From: an uncultured Rubrobacteraceae bacterium
GTDB lineage: Bacteria; Actinomycetota; Rubrobacteria; Rubrobacterales; Rubrobacteraceae
Assembly: GCA_902806085.1 (NCBI GenBank)
Contig: CADCVH010000084.1
Location: 16,624 to 80,623, forward strand
Length of the DNA: 64,000 bases
Direction of reading: 5' to 3'
Both the position numbers and the translations under genes were made by a program. Each line of letters opens with the position of its first letter. Within the stretch, counting starts at the first letter, position 1. Below are positions 9,022-16,336 of the stretch, piece by piece. Under the pieces are notes generated by a model. That model was not told where the DNA came from and did no database searches. It saw only the letters and a list, made by a program, of their open reading frames with translations.

Positions 9022-9696
9022 TCAGCGCGGTTCCGGCCCCCCGTCGGGATCCTCGTGGTAGGCCCAGAGGTCGGTGTTGACGCGGAAGGGACGCCGGTAG
9101 GCGTTGCCCAGCCTGTCGGTCGCCTCGAGCGAGAGCCGGACGTTGCCGGTGTGGCCCTCTCTCTCCAGCGTGTTCGCCAGCCGGGTGAGCGAGAACTTGT
9201 AACCGACGCCGTCCCCCGGAACGAGCTCCACGGGAAGGCCCTCCGACGCGGCCGAACCCGCGACGTTGGCGGCGTCGCGGGCGAGGTTCGGGGAGAGCAC
9301 CCGTTTCTGGATGGGGTCCAAAACCATCCGCCGCCCAAGCGGTCCCCCCGCGCGGAACACCAGCCGGACGGCGTCGAGGTAGGCCACCCTCTCGCCCTCG
9401 TTGGAGATGGCGAAACGCACGATCGCGGAGCCCCGCGGGTATTCCACGCCGTGCTCCCTGAGGAAGTCTCCGAGCCGCAGGTACAGCCCCTCCTGGGATT
9501 CGTCGTGCACCTGGGGCGCGGGGGAGCCCGCCGGGGAGCCCGGCTCCCGCAGGCCGGCCCGGTACTCGTAGCGCGCCCGGATCCTGAGCCTCGGCCTCCG
9601 GTCCCGCCTCTGAAGATACAGGTTGAGCAGCGAGACCACGAGCGCCAGCACCGAAACCACCGTTGGCCCCGCCCCCGCCAGTTCCTCACCCCTCAT
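9022..9696 (-). CDS. Hypothetical membrane-anchored beta-rich protein
   Basis: About 224 aa from the ATG at 9696 (MRGEELAGAGP...); the track start at 9738 adds 14 residues with little character. An N-terminal hydrophobic anchor (TVVSVLALVVSLLNLYL) is followed by a basic stop-transfer (QRRDRRPRLRIR), then a domain of alternating hydrophobics including SAIVRFAISNEGERVAYLDAVRLVF. The C-terminal VRLSLEATDRLGNAYRRPF resembles the neighbouring 8553-8969 protein. Anchoring by one helix with the domain cytoplasmic or external cannot be decided. The family is not recognised. Confidence 0.65.
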   Translation of the reverse strand: MRGEELAGAGPTVVSVLALVVSLLNLYLQRRDRRPRLRIRARYEYRAGLREPGSPAGSPAPQVHDESQEGLYLRLGDFLREHGVEYPRGSAIVRFAISNEGERVAYLDAVRLVFRAGGPLGRRMVLDPIQKRVLSPNLARDAANVAGSAASEGLPVELVPGDGVGYKFSLTRLANTLEREGHTGNVRLSLEATDRLGNAYRRPFRVNTDLWAYHEDPDGGPEPR

Positions 9697-9842
9697 ACAC
9701 CAAACACCCGAACCCACCCCCCCGCAAGCCCCCCACACCGAATCCCGACGACCCCGCCCGATAGCGCGCGGAAGCCCTCTTCGCCCCCCGCAAAGACCCG
9801 GGAGACCCGGCGTGGAAACGCCCGCCTTTTTGTTTTCACTGT

Positions 9843-9864
9843 ACTACAAACAATAGTTTGTAGT
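9843..9864. promoter_or_regulatory. Perfect 9-bp inverted repeat, operator-like
   Basis: ACTACAAAC, AATA, GTTTGTAGT: two perfect 9-base arms around a 4-base centre in a GC-rich intergenic region, about 147 bases upstream of the minus-strand gene at 9696. The core CTACA...TGTAG is reminiscent of BlaI/CopY-family operators, though the spacing differs. No T-run follows on either strand, so it is more like a protein site than a terminator. Confidence 0.5.
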
Positions 9865-10208
9865 CTACGAAGGGACGGGTCGGGGTCGATCGAGGCGGCG
9901 CCGTGGGGCGGGGACGACGCGAGAGAACCGGGGCAAGCGGCTCGAGATGTTGTGCCGTCTCGGCCTTGCTCACGGGCCAGTATCGCCGACGGCAACGTTG
10001 CCCGGCCCCGCGGTGGGGAGGTGACCACCGAGCGTCTCTGGCGGGGATCTCGTCCGCCCGAAGCCTTGGGGCGACGGGCCCGCTCGTGAAGCGTACGGCT
10101 CGTGGTTGTCACGGCCTGGAGAAAAGGGTTTGGGAGGTCGTGCCGTTTCTCGTCCGGGCTCCGGAAGCGACCCGAAGCCGGTACCGCGGACCCGCGCCCG
10201 CGGGCGCG
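9865..10208. other. Intergenic region without a recognised gene
   Basis: About 340 bases between the palindrome and the end of the MFS gene. The overlapping ORFs (e.g. 9693-10112 minus) translate to Arg/Pro-rich sequence without domains and I do not regard them as genes. Confidence 0.4.
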
Positions 10209-11441
10209 TCAATCGGCCGTCTTGCGGCCCTTACCGGGGGTCAACAGGAACAGGGCGAGCAGCCCGGCCCCGGGGTAGAGGATCGCGGACGAGTTGAGCA
10301 GCGGCACGATGCCGGCCAGGGCCGCGAGCGCTCCGGCCGAGAGGGTGCCGAGGAGCAGGGTCAGGGCATTCGCGGTGGCGAAGGCGCCGAAGGCCCTGCC
10401 GAGGTAGTCGTCTTCGACGTTCGTCTGGAGGATGGTCTGCTGGCTGGCCAGCCAGCAGACGGCGACGACGCCCATGGCGGCGGCGGGGGCAAGGACGAGG
10501 GGGAGTAGCGGCACGTTGACGTACACGAGCATGATGAGCCCGATCAGGGCGAGGCTCCAACCGAGCATCCTCTCCGGGCGCATCCAGCCGGAGGCGTAGC
10601 CGGCCACGACCCCGCCGGCTATCCCGCCGACGCCCCTGAGGGTCAGTATCAGGCCGAAGACCGATGACTCCGCGTTCAGGACGTCGCCTACGAACGGCGC
10701 CAGCAACGCGCTGAGGATGCTGTCCGCCAGCATCGCGACGGCGACGACGAAGAAGAGGATTGAGATCACGCGCCTCCCCGTGACCAGACGCAGCCCCGCC
10801 AAGCACTCGCGCCACACAACTAGCAGGGGGCTTTGCGTCTCCGCGACGCCGGCCCCCTCGCGGCCTCGGCCCGGCCTGGTGTCCGATCGGATGAGCGAGA
10901 TCAGGCCCGCGGCTATCAGGAAGGAGAGGGCGTCGAAGACCACGACGCCGGCGAGCCCCGCGTACGCCACCAGGCCGCCGCCGATAGCCGGGCCGGCGAC
11001 GCGGGCCAGGTTGTCGTTCAGGGAGTTGAGCGAGTTGGCGGCCATGAGCCGGTCCCTGCCCACCAGGCCCGGCAGGAGCGCGTTCTCGGCGGAGAAGGCG
11101 AAGAGGCCGGCGGAGGAGATGGCGAACACGGCGGCGTACACCACCCAGAGGAAGCCGCCGGAGCCGGCGAGCAGCATCGACAGGGCCGCCCCGGCCGAGA
11201 CGAGGTTCGAGGCCGCGAGGGTCCGCTTGCGGTCCCAGCGGTCCACGAACACGCCGGCCACGGAGGAGAAGAGCAGCGGCGCGAACATGCTGGTCAACAC
11301 CGCGCCGGAGGCAAAGGCCGAGCCCGTCCGCTCGAAGACGAAGAAGGGGAGCGCGGCTATGGTGGCCCAGTTGCCCGTGTAAGAGATCAGGCCGCCGAAC
11401 CACAGCAACCCGAAGTCCCGCTGCCCCAGCGTGGCCAGCAA
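10209..11441 (-). CDS. MFS transporter (enterobactin-exporter/macrolide-efflux-like)
   Basis: 410 aa integral membrane protein with about twelve hydrophobic segments. It begins LGQRDFGLLWFGGLISYTGNWATIAALPFFVFERTGS, the hallmark opening of the EntS/MefA-like branch of the major facilitator superfamily. The loop VDRWDRKRTL between helices 2 and 3 matches the MFS A-motif position. These proteins export small molecules, drugs or siderophores by proton antiport; the substrate is not predictable. No regulator is adjacent. The C-terminus ends in LTPGKGRKTAD. The gene lies between the anchored hypothetical protein and an aminotransferase on the same strand, with about 150 bases to the latter. Confidence 0.88.
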   Translation of the reverse strand: MLATLGQRDFGLLWFGGLISYTGNWATIAALPFFVFERTGSAFASGAVLTSMFAPLLFSSVAGVFVDRWDRKRTLAASNLVSAGAALSMLLAGSGGFLWVVYAAVFAISSAGLFAFSAENALLPGLVGRDRLMAANSLNSLNDNLARVAGPAIGGGLVAYAGLAGVVVFDALSFLIAAGLISLIRSDTRPGRGREGAGVAETQSPLLVVWRECLAGLRLVTGRRVISILFFVVAVAMLADSILSALLAPFVGDVLNAESSVFGLILTLRGVGGIAGGVVAGYASGWMRPERMLGWSLALIGLIMLVYVNVPLLPLVLAPAAAMGVVAVCWLASQQTILQTNVEDDYLGRAFGAFATANALTLLLGTLSAGALAALAGIVPLLNSSAILYPGAGLLALFLLTPGKGRKTAD

Positions 11442-11589
11442 TGGCGGATACCTCCCCCCCGACTACCCCGCGCGGTCTACAAGAGATCCGATCGCCGAGG
11501 CCGCCAGGCCGGCGGGACGGCCCCTCAACGTCCCGACAGCCATGCCTCGTGCCGAGGGGCGCGAGGACGCCCGGGCCCCGGCGGCCTGG

Positions 11590-12768
11590 CTACCGGACCG
11601 TTTGGGACAGGACCTCGTTCATCCGGTCGAGGGCGCGGGAGATGTTTTGTTGGGAGTTGGCGTAGGAGAGGCGGAGGTGGCCCTCGCCGTGGCCGCCGAA
11701 GGCCGTGCCGGAGAGGCAGGCCACCCCGGCCTCGTTCAGTAGCAGGTCGGCGAGCTCCCCGGCGGGGCGGCCCGTGCCGGAGATCTTCGGGAAGGCGTAG
11801 AAGGCGCCTTGCGGGGAGATGCACTCTACGCCCGGAAGTTCATTCAGGCCCGAGACGGTCAGGTCCCGCCGGGCCCGGAACTCCTCGAGCATCCGGTCCA
11901 CGGCGTCCTGGGGACCCGAGAGGGCGGCGAGGCCCGCGTGCTGGGTGGCGGCGGCCGTGCAGGAGTTGGAGTTGACCTGCAGCTTCGTCACCTGCTCGGC
12001 CAGGGCTTCCGGCATCACGCCGTAGCCGAGGCGCCAGCCGGTCATCGCGTACGTCTTGGAGAAGCCGTCGAGGATGACGGTCCGTCCGTCGGGCCCGAAG
12101 CCGGGTTCGGAGGCGATGCTCGCGAAAGAGCCAGAGAGGAGGAGGCGCGAGTAGATCTCATCGGAGAGCACGACCACGTCCGGGCGCTCGCCAAGGATCT
12201 CCGCTATGCCCCGTATGTCTTCCGCGGTGAACGCGCCGCCGGTCGGGTTGGCGGGGGAGTTGAGGATCACGAGCTTGGTCTTCTCGCTCAACCCCGCCCG
12301 AAACTCGTCGAGGTCGAACCTGAACCCGTTCTCCTGGCGCAGCGGGACGAAGACCGGCTTTCCCCCGACAAAGTCCACCATGCTCTCGTAGATCGGGAAA
12401 GCGGGGTTCGGCATCAGGACCTCGTCGCCCTCCTCGACGAGCGCCAGGATGACGAAGAACATGATCGGCTTCCCCCCCGGCGTGACCACGACCTGGGCCG
12501 GGTCGACGCCTATACCCCGGCTCGCGGCGACGTCGGCGGCGATGGCCTCGCGCAGCTCCGGAATGCCCGCGGTCGGGGTGTAGTGGGTCTCGCCGGAGCG
12601 CAGCGCCCGGCAGCCGGCCTCGACGATGTGATCGGCCGTGTCGAAGTCCGGCTCCCCGATCTCCAGGTGGATTATGTCCCGCCCTTGCGCCTCGAGCGCC
12701 TTCGCCTTGGCCAGAACGGAGAACGCCGTCTCCGTGCCCAGGCGCCCCATACGACCCGCCAGCTTCAC
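11590..12768 (-). CDS. PLP-dependent class I/II aminotransferase (AspC-like)
   Basis: About 392 aa from the GTG at 12768, which has GGGAGG five to six bases upstream; the track start at 12840 is longer and lacks such a site. Fold type I aminotransferase marks are present: YTPTAGIPELREAIA, VVVTPGGKPIMFFV, LNSPANPTGGAF, SDEIYSRLL, the PLP-binding Lys in DGFSKTYAMTGWRLGYG (about residue 238) and the C-terminal LRLSYANSQQNI with the substrate-carboxylate Arg. It transfers amino groups between an amino acid (probably aspartate, alanine or an aromatic) and 2-oxoglutarate in the cytoplasm. It stands alone, divergent from the HAD phosphatase gene. Confidence 0.9.
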   Translation of the reverse strand: MKLAGRMGRLGTETAFSVLAKAKALEAQGRDIIHLEIGEPDFDTADHIVEAGCRALRSGETHYTPTAGIPELREAIAADVAASRGIGVDPAQVVVTPGGKPIMFFVILALVEEGDEVLMPNPAFPIYESMVDFVGGKPVFVPLRQENGFRFDLDEFRAGLSEKTKLVILNSPANPTGGAFTAEDIRGIAEILGERPDVVVLSDEIYSRLLLSGSFASIASEPGFGPDGRTVILDGFSKTYAMTGWRLGYGVMPEALAEQVTKLQVNSNSCTAAATQHAGLAALSGPQDAVDRMLEEFRARRDLTVSGLNELPGVECISPQGAFYAFPKISGTGRPAGELADLLLNEAGVACLSGTAFGGHGEGHLRLSYANSQQNISRALDRMNEVLSQTVR

Positions 12769-12899
12769 AAAAGCCTCCCTCTCCCGTGCCGGTCCCCCGC
12801 GTGCTTCCCGCATTACACCACGGCTCGGACGCGGTATCATCGGGCCGCTCTTGGCTACCGGGGAGACGCCCCGGTTTCACGGTTAACGGGGGGAGACCT

Positions 12900-13754
12900 T
12901 TGGTCGCGGAACGCAACGGGGGGCTGCGCTTCGACCTCGGCGCCTTCGACCTGGACGGCACGCTGCTACGCCGGAACCTCGAGATCACGGCCCGCACCCT
13001 GGCCGCGATGGGGGCCCTGCGAGAACGCGGCATGCGCCTCGTCGTCGCGACGGGCCGGCGCTACGAGTCCGCCGTCGAGCACGCCGAAAGGCTCGGCTTC
13101 GGCGGGGAGGACCCCGTCGTCTGCTACGGCGGCTCCATGGTCCGCCGCATGGACGGGGAGACGCTCCTGCACCGGACGCTGCCCAAAGAGTTGGGCCTCG
13201 AAGTCCTTGAGTGGACCGCGGAGCGTAACCTGCACGCCCGCGTCTTCGTGGACGGGCGCGTCGTCACCTCCCCGGACAGCCCCGCGGCCCTGCGGTTCAT
13301 GAGGCGTTCCGAGGAGCCCGGCGTCGTCGTGGTCGATTCCCCGGCGCGGTGGCTCTCCGATGGGGGAGAGGAGCCGACGAAGCTCGTGATCGTGGACCAC
13401 CCCGACGACGTCGGGGGCTGGCTCGGGGAGGCCCAGGAAGCGTTCCGGGGCAGGCTCTTCGTTACCCGAAGCCTGCCGCACTACGTCGAGGTCGGGGGCC
13501 TGGAGGGGACGAAGTCCGCCGCCCTCAAATTTCTCTGCGAGCGCTGGGGGATAGGGCCGGACCGTGTACTCGCCTTCGGGGACGCGGACAACGACGTGGA
13601 CATGCTCCGCTTCGCCGGCCACGGGGTCGCCGTCGGTCCGCTGACCGATGAGGTGCGCGAGGCCGCCGACGAGGTCGTCCCGAACGTGGACGAGGACGGG
13701 GTGGCCCTCTACGTCGAGAAGCTTTTAGGGGACCTCTCTTTGGGGGGGCTCTAG
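12900..13754 (+). CDS. HAD-superfamily phosphatase, Cof/subclass IIB type
   Basis: About 284 aa from a TTG at 12900 preceded by GGGGGAG; the track start at 12786 overlaps the opposite gene's leader. The catalytic motif I is FDLDGTLL (residues 16-23), motif II lies in VVATGRR, the motif III Lys is probably in GTKSAALKFL, and motif IV is FGDADNDVDML. The C2-type cap lies between. Such enzymes dephosphorylate sugar phosphates, nucleotides or flavin precursors. The stop overlaps the GTG of mutM by one base, so the two are translated from the same message. Confidence 0.88.
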   Translation: MVAERNGGLRFDLGAFDLDGTLLRRNLEITARTLAAMGALRERGMRLVVATGRRYESAVEHAERLGFGGEDPVVCYGGSMVRRMDGETLLHRTLPKELGLEVLEWTAERNLHARVFVDGRVVTSPDSPAALRFMRRSEEPGVVVVDSPARWLSDGGEEPTKLVIVDHPDDVGGWLGEAQEAFRGRLFVTRSLPHYVEVGGLEGTKSAALKFLCERWGIGPDRVLAFGDADNDVDMLRFAGHGVAVGPLTDEVREAADEVVPNVDEDGVALYVEKLLGDLSLGGL

Positions 13755-14569
13755 TGCCGGAGCTGCCCGAGACGACGGTAATCTCGCAAGACGTCGCCGC
13801 GCTCGCCGCGGGGCGGGAGGTCTTGCGGGCGGCGGTCTTCCGGCCCGACGTGACGAACGTGGAGATGGACGAGTTTTCGCGGAGGCTCGTCGGGCGGACG
13901 CTGCGGGGTACGGGCAGGCGGGGCAAGATCATAGTCCTGGACTTCGGCGAGGTCGTCGGCATAGTCCACCTGGTCATCTCAGGCCGCGTCCTACGCCTCC
14001 CGGAATGGCAAGAACCCGACAGGATGAACACCGCCGTCCTCGAGTTCGACGGGGGACTTGTCCTCGCCTTCACCCGCCTGTGGCTCGGCTACTTCGACCT
14101 CTACGAACCCGGCGAAGAGGAGAACCACCCCCTCATATCCCGCCTCGGCCCCGACCCGTTCTCCGAGGACTTCACCGTCGAGTACCTGACGCGCGCCTTC
14201 GGCCGCAAGGCGAACATAAAGGGCCTCCTCCTGGACCAGTCGGTCGTCGCCGGCCTCGGCAACATCTACGTGGACGAGGTCCTCTTCGCCGCGGGCGTCC
14301 ACCCCACCCGCAGGGCGGACACCCTCACCCCCGGGGAGACGCAAAAGGTCCACGCCGCCACCCGCGACATCCTCCGCCGCGCGATAGATCTCCGTGGCAC
14401 CACCTTCGACTCCTACCACGACGCCTTCGGCGAGACCGGCCAGTACCAGCACGAACTCCGGGTCTTCACCCGGGCCGGCGAACCGTGCCTTCGCTGCGGG
14501 ACCCTCATAGGCAAGAGCCGCGTCGCGGGTCGAGGAACCTACACGTGCCCGACTTGCCAGCCGGTGTAA
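13754..14569 (+). CDS. mutM: Formamidopyrimidine-DNA glycosylase family protein (Fpg/Nei)
   Basis: 271 aa base-excision repair enzyme. The N-terminal MPELPE supplies the catalytic proline and glutamate. A conserved lysine is in GRRGKIIVLDF, the helix-two-turn-helix is around LLDQSVVAGLGNIYVDEVLF, and the C-terminal zinc finger is CLRCGTLIGKS..GRGTYTCPTCQ with the Arg that contacts DNA. The family removes oxidised purines (Fpg) or pyrimidines (Nei) and nicks the strand. The residues after PELPE read TTV rather than the common VET, so an Fpg versus Nei assignment is not certain. Translationally coupled to the HAD gene by a one-base overlap. Confidence 0.9.
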   Translation: MPELPETTVISQDVAALAAGREVLRAAVFRPDVTNVEMDEFSRRLVGRTLRGTGRRGKIIVLDFGEVVGIVHLVISGRVLRLPEWQEPDRMNTAVLEFDGGLVLAFTRLWLGYFDLYEPGEEENHPLISRLGPDPFSEDFTVEYLTRAFGRKANIKGLLLDQSVVAGLGNIYVDEVLFAAGVHPTRRADTLTPGETQKVHAATRDILRRAIDLRGTTFDSYHDAFGETGQYQHELRVFTRAGEPCLRCGTLIGKSRVAGRGTYTCPTCQPV

Positions 14570-14609
14570 GGTTTTAAGCCCCAGGTATAAGGAAAAATTC
14601 CGTGGCGAG

Positions 14610-14626
14610 GCGTCTATCGCAGACGC
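14610..14626. terminator. Weak hairpin between convergent genes
   Basis: GCGTCT, ATCGC, AGACGC: a 6-bp stem in the roughly 170 bases between mutM and the opposite-facing lipoprotein gene. No T-run follows, so it could be a weak terminator or chance. Confidence 0.3.
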
Positions 14627-14740
14627 GTTACCCTCATGAACGAAGAGCGCCGGCATGATGCCAGACGACCCCGTTGCATCAAACGTGGACGCCCAGCCAC
14701 ATACGCACCCCGATACCTTGAAACCTAGGGCCTGCAAACC

Positions 14741-15307
14741 TTACTGCGAGGACTCTATGAGATCCGGGTTCTCGTCGGCCAGGTTCCTGGCTTCGGCGTA
14801 GGCTTGCTCGGCCCTCTCGTAGTCGTTGCCCACCTGTTCGAGGAGGTCGAGGGCTTGCTGGCGGTTGTTCTCTAGAGCCGGGTCTTCCTGGAGGAGGGCG
14901 TAGAACTCTATCTCCCTGTTTTCGGCCGAGATCTGGGCCTCCATGGCGTCGGAGAGGAGGCCCGCGTAGCGCTTGACGGCCGGGTCCACGTCGAGGCCGT
15001 TCACCTCGCCCAGTGAGGCGTTTGCCTCTTGCAGCCTGGAGCGGGCCCCCTCCATCGTCTCCCTGGCCTCCGTTACGTTGTCCTGTTGGGCGGAGGGATC
15101 GTTGCCGGCCTCGATCTCGGCCTTCACGTTCGCGTAGGTGTCGCGCGCCTCGCCGAAGAGCCTGTTGTGCTCGGAGATCGCCCCGTTCGCCTCCATTATG
15201 GCCGCGTCGGCCCTCTCTGCGGGGCTGTCGCCGAAGAGGCCGGAGCAGCCGGCGAGGAGGAGGGTGGAGAGCAGGATCACAACAGGAAGCGCCTGACGGT
15301 TTATCAT
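14741..15307 (-). CDS. Hypothetical lipoprotein with helical/coiled-coil body
   Basis: About 188 aa from the ATG at 15307 (an in-frame ATG at 15316 is the alternative; the track start at 15475 reads through the neighbour's repeat). A lipoprotein signal peptide ends in the lipobox LLLAGC, so the mature protein should be lipid-anchored outside the membrane. The rest is charged and Ala/Glu-rich (MEANGAISEHNRLFGEARDTYANVKAEI, ERAEQAYAEARNLAD), predicted helical and probably coiled-coil. The 5' end is only seven bases from the divergent ATG of the next gene. Function unknown. Confidence 0.75.
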   Translation of the reverse strand: MINRQALPVVILLSTLLLAGCSGLFGDSPAERADAAIMEANGAISEHNRLFGEARDTYANVKAEIEAGNDPSAQQDNVTEARETMEGARSRLQEANASLGEVNGLDVDPAVKRYAGLLSDAMEAQISAENREIEFYALLQEDPALENNRQQALDLLEQVGNDYERAEQAYAEARNLADENPDLIESSQ

Positions 15308-15314
15308 GTAGGGC

Positions 15315-15800
15315 ATGAGCGAGGGAAGTCTACCGCCTTTCGGTATATCCGGGCCACGGTCTTTTCCGGGCCTCGTCAAGCGCGCGCTGGGCGGGCTCTT
15401 CGGGCGGCCGCGCCGCGCGGAGGGCCCCATGCCGGAGGGCCCCATGCCGGAGGGCCCCATGCCGGAGGGCCCCATGCCGGAGGGCCCCGTGCCGGTGGAC
15501 CCGGCGCTGGACGCGCGGGCGGCGTCCGTCGTTGGGCGTCACGCCGGGGAGCGCACCGCGCTCTTCGAGCGGGCCGAAAGGCTCTCCGGGAAGGCCCTTC
15601 GGCTCGAAGAGGCCGGAACGCCGAGCGAGAGCGCCAGCAACCGCGCCGCCCGGGCGAGGGAAGAGATCGAGGCCGGCCTCATCGCGTTGCGGTCCGCTTT
15701 CGTCGCCTCCGAGGGGGACGAGAGCGGCGAGGCCTTCGACCGGGAAGTCTTGAAGAGGTATCCGGCGCTCGGGCTCAGGTTGCACGGCCGGAGCGCTTGA
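15315..15800 (+). CDS. Hypothetical protein with EGPMP pentapeptide repeats
   Basis: 161 aa. A basic N-terminus (PGLVKRALGGLFGRPRR) leads into (EGPMP)n, then a charged helical domain (DARAASVVGRHAGERTALFERAERLSGKALRLEEAG, SNRAARAREEIEAGLIAL). No membrane helix or known domain. An in-frame TAG lies just upstream of the ATG, so 15315 is the earliest start. The hexamer TATCAT at 15302-15307 ends seven bases before it, the spacing expected for a leaderless transcript. The gene is divergent from the lipoprotein and could act with it in the envelope, but that is a guess. Confidence 0.6.
   Translation: MSEGSLPPFGISGPRSFPGLVKRALGGLFGRPRRAEGPMPEGPMPEGPMPEGPMPEGPVPVDPALDARAASVVGRHAGERTALFERAERLSGKALRLEEAGTPSESASNRAARAREEIEAGLIALRSAFVASEGDESGEAFDREVLKRYPALGLRLHGRSA
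15419..15493 (+). repeat. 15-bp tandem repeat, five units
   Basis: GGAGGGCCCCATGCC is repeated five times in direct tandem (fifth copy with GTG for ATG), encoding the EGPMP pentapeptides inside the 15315-15800 gene. The unit length is a multiple of three, so copy-number changes would keep the reading frame. Confidence 0.95.
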
Positions 15801-15815
15801 CACCTCCCGCCCTCT

Positions 15816-16271
15816 CTAGCCCCCCGAGGTGATGGACTCGTAGGCCTGCCTGGCGAAGTTGCGGGCGGAGGGGCCGGTCCTCGGGCTCAGGAACAGGAAG
15901 CCGAGGGCCGCCGCGAGGATGAGGAAGAGGAAACCCCTGCCCCCGCGGCTCTCCTTGACCCTCTGGCCGCGCACCCGCTTGGTCCCCTCCTGGGCGGCGC
16001 CGGCGGCGGCCTCGACCTGCTTGCGCAGCTTGTCGTCGTCCCAGAGCCTGCCCACGATCTCCGTCGGGTCCTCGCCGTTGAGCTCGTCGAGGATGTTCCG
16101 CGCCGACTCTATAAAGACGCGGATGTTGTCCCTGAGATCGTCGTCGTAGAGCAGCCTCTCGGCGACCGGCCTCGCACCCGCGTAGGCCGCCGCCAGCGCG
16201 GCCGACGGGACTAACGACGTCCCCTTGGCCTGCTCTTTCAACATCTCCGCCCGGCTCTTCCTGCCAAACAC
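15816..16271 (-). CDS. Hypothetical protein with one C-terminal membrane helix
   Basis: 151 aa from ATG. The N-terminal two-thirds is soluble and charged (LLYDDDLRDNIRVFIESARNILDELNGEDPTEIVGRLWDDDKLRKQVEAAAGAAQEG), then a basic patch (KRVRGQRVKESRGGR) precedes a hydrophobic helix FLFLILAAALGFLFL and a short tail. A basic flank before the helix suggests the long domain is cytoplasmic. I do not recognise the family. The gene lies just downstream of ileS on the same strand, about 65 bases away, so it may be read through from ileS. Confidence 0.7.
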   Translation of the reverse strand: MFGRKSRAEMLKEQAKGTSLVPSAALAAAYAGARPVAERLLYDDDLRDNIRVFIESARNILDELNGEDPTEIVGRLWDDDKLRKQVEAAAGAAQEGTKRVRGQRVKESRGGRGFLFLILAAALGFLFLSPRTGPSARNFARQAYESITSGG

Positions 16272-16336
16272 GCGATACCTCCTGCGGCTGCTCTAGACCT
16301 CTACAAAGACTACATCATACCCGTTTGGCCGAACCT

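Noticed and set aside
9693-10112. 139-aa minus-strand ORF
   Set aside because: Arg/Ser-rich, no domain, spans a palindrome and lacks a ribosome site; treated as non-coding.
14570-14740. Possible tRNA or small RNA downstream of mutM
   Set aside because: Only a 6-bp hairpin found; no cloverleaf, no TTCRA loop and no T-run.
15419-15493. CRISPR-like array
   Set aside because: Units are 15 bp, directly abutting without spacers and encode a peptide repeat.
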